From the NCBI GenBank assembly GCA_030019325.1, contig JASEFB010000004.1, positions 1 to 32,457 on the forward strand: a stretch of 32,457 nucleotides of DNA, written 5' to 3'. The translations under genes and the position numbers were made by a program. Of this stretch, positions 25,424 through 32,457 are shown in pieces (within the stretch, counting starts at the first letter, position 1; the number at the start of each line of letters is the position of its first letter). The notes beneath the pieces were generated by a model, which saw only the letters and a list, made by a program, of their open reading frames with translations, did no database searches and was not told the origin of the DNA. Source of the stretch: an archaeon (lineage in GTDB: Archaea; Halobacteriota; Syntropharchaeia; Alkanophagales; Methanospirareceae).

Positions 25424-26629
25424 TATTACCTTCTTTCTTCTCCTCTCCCGCTCCCATTCCTCCATCTTTTCGTTAAGAACATCCTGGTCTACAAAAGCGA
25501 AATCTTCTTTTAAGAGCAAAGGTATTTCATCAGTGGAAAAAGTGGGTATACCCAATTCAAAAAACCTTGCAGCCGCGAAATGCGATAACTCTTTACCATA
25601 TATTACGGCAACGACACCTTTTCTCGCTAATAGTTCCACGGTGCTTGCTCCCCCGCCGCTGCCATCCTCAAGGAATACAATGTCACCTTTTTCAAGACCA
25701 TATCTCCTATCAATATTCACTATTGCATCCTGACTGAAAGATGGTATCATTTTTATCCTTCTTCCACCTTTTACCTCTTTTCTCCCTTTTAGTCCTTCTA
25801 TGATCTCCACTAGCTCAGCATTCTCCTTCTCTCTCGCTCTTACTTCCTCTTTCAGTCTTTCTATCTCCGTGTCCCTCTTTCTAATCTCATCTGCTTTTTT
25901 TATCTCCTTCATGCTCTCTGTCCGCATAGAATCGAGTTTGCGCTTCAAACTTCTTATTTCACCTTCTTTTTCCTGTACATCAGCCTTTAAAACGGTATTA
26001 AGCTCCTCCAGCAGCTCTATTCTCTCCTCTTTCTCTTTCATAATCCCGCGTAATCTGAGAATATCTCTGCTTTCACTCTCTTCACCCCCTCTCTTCTCGT
26101 CCTGCCCCTTCTCTTCCGTCCTCTTCCTCTTCTCCTCTTGAGCACTGATTAATCCGTTTATAGCAGCACTTATGGACATGCCTTTAACCACCAATGCTTT
26201 TACCTCTTCTACATTCACTCCGGGCGGTGTCTTCTTCTGTACCTGCGAGAATTTCTTCTTATATCGCTTGAATGCGCTGATACAGGCGGCTAATGCATCC
26301 CGCTCATGTACATTTTTATATTCGTAGCCTTCGCCTTTCGTCAGCGCGATCTTCTCTTCCGTTGATAATGATCCGTCTAGTTCGTGAACAAAGGAAGAGA
26401 ACAAAATGCCTACCTTTTTTACCATTGAGGGGGTGGGAGTTACGTCAGAAGCGACTATCAAGGGTTTTCCACGCGATATGATCCGTGTTATCGTATCGGC
26501 GATCGAATAATTTTTTGAGCTGAAGACTTCTACAGGTTTTCCGTTAAGGTCGATTATGGCCACCCCTATCGTCGTGCCAGGATCAATGCCAACGATGGTG
26601 TATTTTCGCTTTGCGTGTGAATCTGCCAT
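25412..26629 (-). CDS. DUF460 protein: RNase H-like domain plus coiled coil
   Basis: A 405-residue archaeal DUF460 protein. The N-terminal IVGIDPGTTIGVAIIDLNGK is an RNase H/RuvC-type first strand with a conserved Asp (D16), and IVASDVTPTPSMVKK and HERDALAACISAFKRYK supply further acidic positions, as in a nuclease fold. Residues about 170-280 form a long coiled coil. The C-terminal domain ends with a basic tail (EERERRRKKVILLR-like). It is suggested to act on branched DNA or RNA, but the role is unproven. It is divergent from the phosphoesterase gene, sharing an AT-rich 79-bp promoter region. Confidence 0.87.
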   Translation of the reverse strand: MADSHAKRKYTIVGIDPGTTIGVAIIDLNGKPVEVFSSKNYSIADTITRIISRGKPLIVASDVTPTPSMVKKVGILFSSFVHELDGSLSTEEKIALTKGEGYEYKNVHERDALAACISAFKRYKKKFSQVQKKTPPGVNVEEVKALVVKGMSISAAINGLISAQEEKRKRTEEKGQDEKRGGEESESRDILRLRGIMKEKEERIELLEELNTVLKADVQEKEGEIRSLKRKLDSMRTESMKEIKKADEIRKRDTEIERLKEEVRAREKENAELVEIIEGLKGRKEVKGGRRIKMIPSFSQDAIVNIDRRYGLEKGDIVFLEDGSGGGASTVELLARKGVVAVIYGKELSHFAAARFFELGIPTFSTDEIPLLLKEDFAFVDQDVLNEKMEEWERERRRKKVILLR

Positions 26630-26708
26630 CTATTTATTTTTTATCCCCGTAGGCATATAAAATATACCGCTCAAGAGAAGTAGTGTAAAAGGCGAGGAAT
26701 AAATAAGA

Positions 26709-27224
26709 ATGAAGGTGGGAATAGTAGCAGATACCCATGATAATCTCGATGCGATCCGCAGAGCGGTGGAAATTTTTAACGACGAAGGCATCGAACTACT
26801 AATTCACGCCGGTGATTTTGTCGCACCATTTACCGAGCAGTCATTTAGAATGCTAAACGCTCCACTGGTAGGGATATTTGGCAATAATGACGGCGATAAG
26901 CTGCTTTTAAAGGAGAAGTACAGAGAGAAGGGGGTGGGAGAACTCTATGAAGATCCTCATGAATTTGAACTCGTCACCAAGAGAATAATTGTGACCCACA
27001 GACCAAAGATAGTAAAAGCATTGGGTGCCTCAGGTGTGTATGATGTGATAATATATGGACATACGCATAAAGCGGTAATCAAGCATGAGAGCACTAATAG
27101 CCGAGATCAAGGCGAGAGAACGTGGATAATAAATCCCGGGGAGTGCTGTGGATACATCACGAGGAGAAAAACGGTAGCACTGCTCGATTTAGAAAAGGAA
27201 GAGGCGAGAATCGTGGAATTATAA
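26709..27224 (+). CDS. YfcE/MJ0936-type metallophosphoesterase
   Basis: A 171-residue calcineurin-like phosphodiesterase. Metal ligands are all visible: D8 and H10 (VADTHDN), D36 (HAGDFVAP), N59 or N60 (FGNNDGD), H97 (VTHRPK), H118 and H120 (YGHTHK). Length and motif spacing fit MJ0936 and YfcE. The in vivo substrate is not known for this group. An AACCAC-type palindromic arm begins one base after the stop. Confidence 0.9.
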   Translation: MKVGIVADTHDNLDAIRRAVEIFNDEGIELLIHAGDFVAPFTEQSFRMLNAPLVGIFGNNDGDKLLLKEKYREKGVGELYEDPHEFELVTKRIIVTHRPKIVKALGASGVYDVIIYGHTHKAVIKHESTNSRDQGERTWIINPGECCGYITRRKTVALLDLEKEEARIVEL

Positions 27225-27225
27225 A

Positions 27226-27355
27226 AACCACGAGATTTCACGAGATTAACACACCCCTTAAGCAAGCAAAGAGTTTTTTAATAAACCCTTTAGAAAAGGC
27301 GTTTACGGGAAAACCCTGTTTCTTTGATCAAACTTTCTGTGTGAAAGAAAGTTTG
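27226..27355. repeat. palindromic element with AACCAC arm and two hairpins
   Basis: It begins AACCACGAGATTTCACGAG (27226-), the same arm as at 31981 and related to 8705. It continues with AAACCCTTT...AAAGGCGTTT (about 27283-27304, loop AGA) and a 9-bp stem CAAACTTTC/GAAAGTTTG (27329-27355). The GC double hairpin is absent. It fills most of the gap before hdrC. Confidence 0.65.
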
Positions 27356-27374
27356 TGCGTGAAAAAATAGCAAA

Positions 27375-27440
27375 TTATTTATACTGGGAATTTAAAGTCA
27401 TGTAAAGAAGGAAGAGGTAAACAATAGTGGATAAGGAGGT
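27375..27440 (+). promoter_or_regulatory. hdrC promoter and Shine-Dalgarno
   Basis: TTATTTATA (27375-27383) is a likely TATA box, which would place the start of transcription near 27408. AGGAGGT (27434-27440) is a full Shine-Dalgarno 8 nt before ATG 27449. Confidence 0.6.
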
Positions 27441-27448
27441 ATACTCAA

Positions 27449-28006
27449 ATGGGAACATTATATGAAGAAATAGTTGCCTATGGAGGAGAAGTTTTCGGCG
27501 AAGAACATATGGAAACGCTCCTACAATGCGTGCAATGCGGTAAGTGCACTGGAGGCTGTCCCTCAGGAAGGAACACAGCGTTGAGGACGAGAAAGTTATT
27601 TCGGATGGCTCAGGAAGATATGCGCGAGGAGATTTTTAACGCTCCTGAACTGTGGTTCTGCACAACATGTTTCACCTGTTATGAGCGATGTCCAAAGGGG
27701 GTGAAAACAACAGATGTAATCAGGATAATAAGGAACCTTGCTGCGAAGGAGGGACATATGTCTGTACCACACCGGATGATTGGTGTTTATGTCCTGAAAA
27801 CTGGTCATGCCGTGCCGATAGGTCCTGACCAGATGAAGATACGGGAATCGCTCGGTCTCGATTCACAACCACCGACCACGCAGAAGTACAAAGAACAACT
27901 CGAACAGGTGCAAGATATATTCAGAACAACGCAGTTTGATGCGATGATTGACTTTGATTGGGATAAGATGGATTTAAGAGGGAAGGAAGGAGGGGAGAAG
28001 AAATGA
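27449..28006 (+). CDS. hdrC: heterodisulfide reductase subunit C
   Basis: The iron-sulfur subunit of heterodisulfide reductase, which passes electrons toward HdrB for CoM-S-S-CoB reduction, or runs in reverse in methane oxidisers. Two [4Fe-4S] motifs are complete: C27, C30, C33, C37 (CVQCGKCTGGCP) and C71, C74, C77, C81 (CTTCFTCYERCP). Its 185 residues fit the family. The stop of hdrC overlaps the ATG of hdrB by four bases, so the two are coupled. No hdrA or membrane HdrE is nearby. Confidence 0.94.
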   Translation: MGTLYEEIVAYGGEVFGEEHMETLLQCVQCGKCTGGCPSGRNTALRTRKLFRMAQEDMREEIFNAPELWFCTTCFTCYERCPKGVKTTDVIRIIRNLAAKEGHMSVPHRMIGVYVLKTGHAVPIGPDQMKIRESLGLDSQPPTTQKYKEQLEQVQDIFRTTQFDAMIDFDWDKMDLRGKEGGEKK

Positions 28007-28893
28007 GTGAAGAGACGAAGGAATATGCTTATTTCCTCGGCTGTATCACACCAAACCGGTATCCTGGGATAGAGGCAACGACGAAGAAGATATTTAAGGG
28101 GTTTGGGATAGAGACGAAGGAGATGGTGGGTGCTTCCTGCTGTCCAGCACCCGGTGTCTTTGGCTCTTTCGATATGTACACCTGGCTGCCGGTTGCGGCG
28201 CGGAATCTCGCCATCGCCGAGGAGATGGGGCTTGAGATATATGTGACGTGTAATGGTTGCTACGGGTCACTTCAGGAAGCGGACCATTTACTGAAAGAGC
28301 ATCCAAAAGTCAAAGAAAGAGTCAATGAGGTATTAAGTAAATTTGGTAGAGAATATAAAGGGACGACCAAGGTAAACCATTCAATTGTGATTCTCCACGA
28401 TGTTATCGGTTTAGATAGGTTAAAGGAGAGAATAACGAAACCGCTGAAGGATATAAATGTAGCGGTGCATTACGGCTGCCACTTCCTCAAACCACGAGAG
28501 GTAAGAGGACATGGATCTTCTGAGACCCCTTATATCTTAGAGGACCTTGTGAAAGTAACGGGTGCGAAAGAGGTAGATTACAAGGATAAATTGATGTGCT
28601 GCGGAGCTGGCGGCGGAAACCGAACCGCTGATACACCGCAATCTCTAGAATGGATGCGTCAGAAGATAGTGAATGCGATAGAAGCTGGGGCTGATTGCAT
28701 GGTTCACCCCTGTGCATTCTGCCATTTGCAACTTGACCGGGGGCAAGCGGAATTGGAAAAGGGCTATGGCGTATTCTTCAATTTCCCAATTCTCTTCGCC
28801 ACGCAACTTATCGGTCTCGCAATGGGGCTCAGTATAAAAGAGATGGGGTTAGACATACAAACTACTACGATGCCTGAGAAGCTAGCGAAATAA
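28003..28893 (+). CDS. hdrB: heterodisulfide reductase subunit B
   Basis: The catalytic subunit, with two CCG domains that hold the noncubane iron-sulfur clusters at which the CoM-CoB heterodisulfide is split. The first CCG-type block is ASCCPAPGVFG with YVTCNGCYGSL; the second is HYGCHFLKP with MCCGAGGGNR and HPCAFCHLQL. Its 296 residues are normal. A terminator follows the stop directly. The direction of the reaction cannot be read from the sequence. Confidence 0.94.
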   Translation: MSEETKEYAYFLGCITPNRYPGIEATTKKIFKGFGIETKEMVGASCCPAPGVFGSFDMYTWLPVAARNLAIAEEMGLEIYVTCNGCYGSLQEADHLLKEHPKVKERVNEVLSKFGREYKGTTKVNHSIVILHDVIGLDRLKERITKPLKDINVAVHYGCHFLKPREVRGHGSSETPYILEDLVKVTGAKEVDYKDKLMCCGAGGGNRTADTPQSLEWMRQKIVNAIEAGADCMVHPCAFCHLQLDRGQAELEKGYGVFFNFPILFATQLIGLAMGLSIKEMGLDIQTTTMPEKLAK

Positions 28894-28935
28894 AAAAGGG
28901 AAAAAATAATTTTTCTCTTTTTTCTTTTGTTTGAT
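28892..28935 (+). terminator. terminator after hdrB
   Basis: An A-rich arm (AAAAAAGGGAAAAA) pairs with TTTTTCTCTTTTTT at one mismatch, followed by more T-rich sequence, right after the TAA stop. Archaeal termination needs T-runs, which are present. Confidence 0.65.
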
Positions 28936-28947
28936 TTGAAATAACAA

Positions 28948-29172
28948 TTACCAGAGTTTTGTTGGTCTCGCTAATATCGCGCGTAGTTGTCCCTTCTTCT
29001 GCCTCACTGCACGCAAATCCTTCTCCTTCTCGGTAATTTTATTGATGATTTCCAGTTTTTTCGCCTCATCGGTTGCAGTTTTATATTCGTTCGCTAAATC
29101 ACCTATCTCCTTTACCAGTGCCGCAATTTCAGCATCCTTTCCTTTTATTACTTCATCCGGTACAGCTCCCAT
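28948..29172 (-). CDS. small coiled-coil protein of unknown function
   Basis: From ATG 29172 the product is 74 residues. It opens MGAVPDEVIKGKDAEIAALV, then a charged helix (KLEIINKITEKEKDLRAVRQ) and a basic end (LRAILARPTKLW). It is probably a single long coiled coil. GAGGTG lies about 8 nt upstream of this ATG; a GTG at 29181 would add three residues. I do not recognise a family. It lies downstream of the S10 gene in the same direction, 86 bp away, with an imperfect inverted repeat of GGGATAGGG-like arms in the gap. Confidence 0.65.
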   Translation of the reverse strand: MGAVPDEVIKGKDAEIAALVKEIGDLANEYKTATDEAKKLEIINKITEKEKDLRAVRQKKGQLRAILARPTKLW

Positions 29173-29258
29173 CCTTATCACCTCTAGTTTAATGATAAGG
29201 GGTATAGGATAGGGATATTTATATCTTTCTATATTTATCTCAGTTTTATCCCTACACC

Positions 29259-29570
29259 CTATCCCTTTAATACAATTTCGATGTGAACATCCTTGGGAAT
29301 GGGTATGCGCATAAGTTGTCGCAGAGCTCTTTCATCTGCTTCCAAGTCTATCAACCGCTTGTGTATACGCATTTCCCAATGGTCCCACGTTGCAGTCCCT
29401 TCACCATCAGGACTCTTCCTGCAGGGTACAACAAGCTTCTTTGTAGGAAGAGGTATTGGTCCCGACATTCTGATTCCTGTGGTCTCAACTATCTTCTTCA
29501 CCTGTTGGCAGATATCATCCAATTTCTCATGGTCCATGCTCGAGAGCTTTATCCGTGCTTTTTGATTCAT
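29259..29570 (-). CDS. rps10: small-subunit ribosomal protein S10
   Basis: The 103-residue S10 (uS10) of the 30S subunit. KARIKLSSMDHEKLDDICQQ, SGPIPLPTKKLVVPCRKSPD and HWEMRIHKRLIDLEADERAL are conserved blocks. It follows the EF-1alpha gene by 51 nt, the standard archaeal tuf-rps10 order. GAGGGACAGGA precedes the ATG. Confidence 0.96.
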   Translation of the reverse strand: MNQKARIKLSSMDHEKLDDICQQVKKIVETTGIRMSGPIPLPTKKLVVPCRKSPDGEGTATWDHWEMRIHKRLIDLEADERALRQLMRIPIPKDVHIEIVLKG

Positions 29571-29621
29571 TCCTGTCCCTCTTCCCTTTTGCTTACGTTG
29601 ATTGGGTTGCTTTGCTTTAAT

Positions 29622-30887
29622 TTACTTCTCCTTTATGTCAATCACCATGCCCGCGGCGACCGTTTGTCCCATATCTCGGACTGCGAACCTGCCGAGATGA
29701 GGTATCTCCTTCACACGCTCGATAACCAAGGGTCTTGTTGGTTTTACCTTTACGATAGCGGCATCGCCGGTTTTTATGAAGTCAGGGTTCTCTTCTACCG
29801 TTGCACCAGTCCTTGGGTCCAATTTCTTAGAAATCTCTGTTATCGTGCATGCAACTTGGGCGGTGTGGCAATGGAAAACGGGCGTGTACCCCACAGTAAT
29901 TGCGGTCGGATGCTGGAGCACAATGAGCTGTGCGGTAAACTCGTCTGCAACCGTTGGTGGGTTATCAACATGTCCACAAACATCTCCTCTCCGTATATCA
30001 GTTCTACCGATTCCACGAATATTCCAGCCGATGTTATCGCCGGGAATTGCTTCTGGAATCTCTTCATGGTGCATCTCTATTGATTTTACCTCTCCTTTCT
30101 TACCCGGAGGGTTAAAAATTACCGTATCGCCTTTCTTGAGCTTTCCTGTCTCCACCCTTCCTACAGGAACCGTTCCAGCGCCAGTTATTGAATACACATC
30201 CTGCACCGGGATACGAAGCGGAAGCTCAATGGGCTTCTCCGGTACTTTCATGAGGTCCAGCGCCGCTAAAAAGGTAGGGCCATCAAACCATTTCATCTTC
30301 TCGCTTGGCTTCGTTATATTCTCGCCCGCAAATGCAGAAACAGGAACAAAGACGAGATTCTCTTCCTTGTATCCTACGACCTTCAGGAGGTCTAACAGCT
30401 CCTTCTTCAACTCCTCGTATCTCTTCTGATCGTACTTCACCCGGTCCATCTTGTTTACAGCGACAACGAGCTGAGCCACTCCTAAGGTTCTTGCCAAGAA
30501 TACATGCTCCTTTGTCTGTGCCATTATCCCATCCTTGGCATCCACGACTAATACCGCTGCATCCGCCTGTGATGTCCCTGTGATCATGTTCTTTACGAAA
30601 TCCCTGTGGCCGGGGCAATCCACGAACGTGTAATAATACTTATCAGTATCAAATCTCTGATGAGCAACATCTATGGTAATGCCCCTTTCCCTTTCATCCT
30701 TCAAACTATCCATCACCCAAGCGAACTCGAAAGACCCTTTTCCTATCGCCTCTGCCTTTTTCCTGTACTCATCTATCACATGTGGGTCTATCACCCCGGC
30801 TTCCATCAGCAGCCTTCCCAGCAGTGTCGACTTACCATGGTCTATATGCCCTATCATAGCCATATTCATGTGTTCTTTCTCAGCCAT
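29622..30887 (-). CDS. tuf: elongation factor 1-alpha
   Basis: The GTPase that brings aminoacyl-tRNA to the ribosome. The G motifs are GHIDHGKST (13-21), DCPGH (90-94) and NKMD (145-148). The full 421-residue length and all three domains are present, ending AVRDMGQTVAAGMVIDIKEK. A strong Shine-Dalgarno (AGGAGGA, about 30898-30903) lies about 10 nt upstream of ATG 30887. It heads a two-gene unit with rps10. Confidence 0.97.
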   Translation of the reverse strand: MAEKEHMNMAMIGHIDHGKSTLLGRLLMEAGVIDPHVIDEYRKKAEAIGKGSFEFAWVMDSLKDERERGITIDVAHQRFDTDKYYYTFVDCPGHRDFVKNMITGTSQADAAVLVVDAKDGIMAQTKEHVFLARTLGVAQLVVAVNKMDRVKYDQKRYEELKKELLDLLKVVGYKEENLVFVPVSAFAGENITKPSEKMKWFDGPTFLAALDLMKVPEKPIELPLRIPVQDVYSITGAGTVPVGRVETGKLKKGDTVIFNPPGKKGEVKSIEMHHEEIPEAIPGDNIGWNIRGIGRTDIRRGDVCGHVDNPPTVADEFTAQLIVLQHPTAITVGYTPVFHCHTAQVACTITEISKKLDPRTGATVEENPDFIKTGDAAIVKVKPTRPLVIERVKEIPHLGRFAVRDMGQTVAAGMVIDIKEK

Positions 30888-31039
30888 TTTTCATATTCCT
30901 CCTATTCATTCGCTCTTCTACCCTATACAACTTATGAGGCTATATTATTTACTGCCATATATCCTATTTATTTTTTATCTTATTTATTTTATGATACGTG
31001 GTATTCACCTCGCTTATGGCATCTTCATTTTTAAGTTGA

Positions 31040-31948
31040 GTGCAAATGAAGCTAAAACCCGAATGCATCCCTTGTTTGATAGAAAGAGCGAAATATGAGT
31101 GTGATATTGTATTTAATGAGGATAGGGAAAAACTACGTGCACTGAAGGAAGTTACTGCGTTCCTTTCTGAACATCTCGATCCCAGTGAACTGAAACCACC
31201 GCCATTCTTCGGTACTGAAAGGGAGAGGATACTAAAAAGGCGAAGTGGTGTGAAGGATCCTCACGGGGAGGTAAAAAGGCGGAGCAACGAGGTAGCGAAG
31301 AAGTTGCTTTCCGAGGCATCTCAATTTTATGATGCAGCGAGTGATAAAATAGAAGCCTTGATACGGATAGCGGCAGTTGCGAACTCAATGGAATATGGGA
31401 TAAAGGGATATTCATACAGCGAGGCTGATTTTAAGCATGAATTTGTACATACGTTAAATGAGAACCTTAAGTGGGATAGAAATTCGATACGGTCAGCGAT
31501 AAAGAATCGAGAGAAGATATTATATTTGACGGACAACGCAGGCGAGATATTTTTTGATACGTTTGTGATAAGAGAGCTGATAAAAATGGGCAAAAAGGTG
31601 GTCGTCTCGCCAAAGAGCGCTCCTGTTATCAACGACGCTACGATAGAGGACTTGAAGGAAGCGGGTATTTCCTATTTAGAGGAGCGGTGTAAGATAATTC
31701 CAAGCGGTGCATACATAGGGATCTCATTAGGAGAAGTGGAGGAGGAGTTCTTGGATATTTTCAGCGATGAGAGCTATTTGGTGATAGCAAAGGGGATGGG
31801 GAACTACGAGACGATATCGGAGTTTGAAGCACGGGATGAGTTCGGCCTGAAAGGCAGGTTGATCTATATTTTGAGAGCAAAATGCGAGCCAGTGGCGAGG
31901 AGCATGGGAGTAAGGAGAGGAGAACTTGTTGCTAAATTCGTTACGTGA
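31040..31948 (+). CDS. DUF89 family protein (damage-control phosphatase-like)
   Basis: A 302-residue DUF89 protein, a family of metal-dependent phosphatases thought to remove damaged or surplus phosphometabolites. The N-terminal ECIPCLIERA cysteines, LYLTDNAGEIFFDTFVIREL (metal site Asp and Asn) and VIAKGMGNYETISEFEAR are typical. GTG 31040 or ATG 31046 can start it; ATG 31046 keeps KLKPECIPC and is as likely. It is divergent from tuf over 152 bp of AT-rich sequence. An AACCAC-armed palindromic element follows it. Confidence 0.88.
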   Translation: MQMKLKPECIPCLIERAKYECDIVFNEDREKLRALKEVTAFLSEHLDPSELKPPPFFGTERERILKRRSGVKDPHGEVKRRSNEVAKKLLSEASQFYDAASDKIEALIRIAAVANSMEYGIKGYSYSEADFKHEFVHTLNENLKWDRNSIRSAIKNREKILYLTDNAGEIFFDTFVIRELIKMGKKVVVSPKSAPVINDATIEDLKEAGISYLEERCKIIPSGAYIGISLGEVEEEFLDIFSDESYLVIAKGMGNYETISEFEARDEFGLKGRLIYILRAKCEPVARSMGVRRGELVAKFVT

Positions 31949-31980
31949 AGCTGAAAGATGAATCTCTTTTCAATGTAAAA

Positions 31981-32143
31981 AACCACGAGATTTCACAAGA
32001 TTAACAGAAGAATGAAATTAATAATGGATAAAGTAATCAATAAAGCACTGAAATCTGGTTACTATTATTATTCTCTCGTGAAATAAACCCTTTCTGGGTT
32101 TTCGGGGACGTGGGCAGAGCCCACGATGTGTAATCTTGTGGTT
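31981..32143. repeat. composite palindromic element, copy 5
   Basis: Outer arms AACCACGAGATTTCACAAG (31981-) and TGTGTAATCTTGTGGTT (32127-32143) are inverted repeats. Inside lies AAACCC/GGGTTT (32085-32101, loop TTTCT) and CGTGGGC/GCCCACG (32109-32125, loop AGA), the same double hairpin as elsewhere, in inverted orientation. The order of the two hairpins relative to the AAGATTACACA arm is reversed compared with copy 1. Confidence 0.75.
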
Positions 32144-32240
32144 AGCTAAACATCCATCCATGAAAAACTCCTCTGGGATTCCACCTAAGCGGAGTATGGC
32201 ATCGTACACTGCATGCGTAGAGCCTTTATTTCCTATTTCC

Positions 32241-32457
32241 TTATGCTTTCATGCCTCCTACGGGCACTTTCATCATCTTTGCCCATTTATTACTTTCGCG
32301 TTCAAGCTTTTTAAGCTTTCTGGTCTTAAACGCATCGCTGCTAAATCTATACGCCTCACCTCGGTTAAGCATATGATACATTGCCACTGCTATTTCCCTC
32401 GCTATTGCCACAATTGCCTTTCCATCTCCACGTCGTTCCCTGATTCTTTCATACTCG
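32241..32457 (-). mobile_element. IS110-like transposase, C-terminal part, cut by the window edge
   Basis: The 72 codons to the stop at 32241 read YERIRERRGDGKAIVAIARE, then AMYHMLNRGEAYRF and a basic tail. This matches the C-terminal end of IS110/IS1111-family transposases (RxxxGxxKAIVAIAR, then a helix ending MLxxGExY). The N-terminal DEDD nuclease half lies beyond position 32457. The 97-bp gap to the composite palindrome holds no clear gene; a short frame there (about VYDAILRLGGIPEEFFMDG) is not recognised. Confidence 0.75.

Noticed and set aside
29283..30083. 266-codon plus-strand frame over rps10 and tuf
   Set aside because: It is antisense to two very well-conserved genes and has no recognisable domain.
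32018..32209. 63-codon minus-strand frame across the palindromic element
   Set aside because: Half of it is palindrome sequence. Only the first about 19 residues look protein-like and I cannot assign them.
1..32457. tRNA or rRNA genes
   Set aside because: I found no T-arm-like sequence with a supporting cloverleaf and no rRNA-like stretch.

Overview
The window looks like a chromosomal segment of a methanogen- or methanotroph-type euryarchaeon. The evidence is the D-family DNA polymerase large subunit, EF-1alpha followed by ribosomal protein S10, methenyl-H4MPT cyclohydrolase (Mch), a heterodisulfide reductase HdrC-HdrB pair, an archaeal DUF460 protein, and archaeal TATA and Shine-Dalgarno signals. 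A relative of ANME-1/Syntrophoarchaeia is plausible, but that is inference from gene content and was not tested.

Region 1 (1-10187, minus strand) is a type I-D CRISPR-Cas operon. In transcription order it reads cas1, cas2, cas4, cas3 (helicase only), cas10d (HD nuclease), csc2, csc1, cas6. No CRISPR array lies in the window; one may lie left of position 1. Between csc1 and the intact cas6 there are two truncated copies of the cas6 5' end, interleaved with toxin-antitoxin genes: a decayed hicBA-like pair, a DUF104-VapC pair, and an orphan UPF0175 antitoxin.

Region 2 (10188-16992) starts with a 346-bp gap holding a relic of an RNase J-like gene. It continues with the PolD large subunit gene, interrupted by a 487-aa intein at the catalytic N/CDGDED site and carrying an in-frame block of three palindromes, and then an NfeD-type membrane serine protease.

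Region 3 (16993-24786) holds metabolic and housekeeping genes: a TIM-barrel sugar isomerase-like protein, a SagB-type nitroreductase, an atypical nucleoside diphosphate kinase beside a relic of a normal one, a UPF0316 membrane protein, an M20 peptidase, a phosphoribosyltransferase and Mch. Between the last two lies a decayed module: an AAA ATPase with a stop codon in its Walker A motif and a PIN-like protein split over two frames.

Region 4 (24851-32457) holds a protein of unknown function, DUF460, a YfcE-type phosphoesterase, hdrC-hdrB, a small coiled-coil protein, S10, EF-1alpha, a DUF89 protein and the C-terminal end of an IS110-like transposase at the right edge.

The most unusual feature across the window is a set of dispersed palindromic elements. 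Five copies share a GC-rich double hairpin whose stems vary in a compensated way (8723-8764, 11645-11686, 16777-16820, 18587-18653, 32085-32125). Four are intergenic and one sits in frame inside the polymerase gene. Some are nested in larger AACCAC-armed palindromes.
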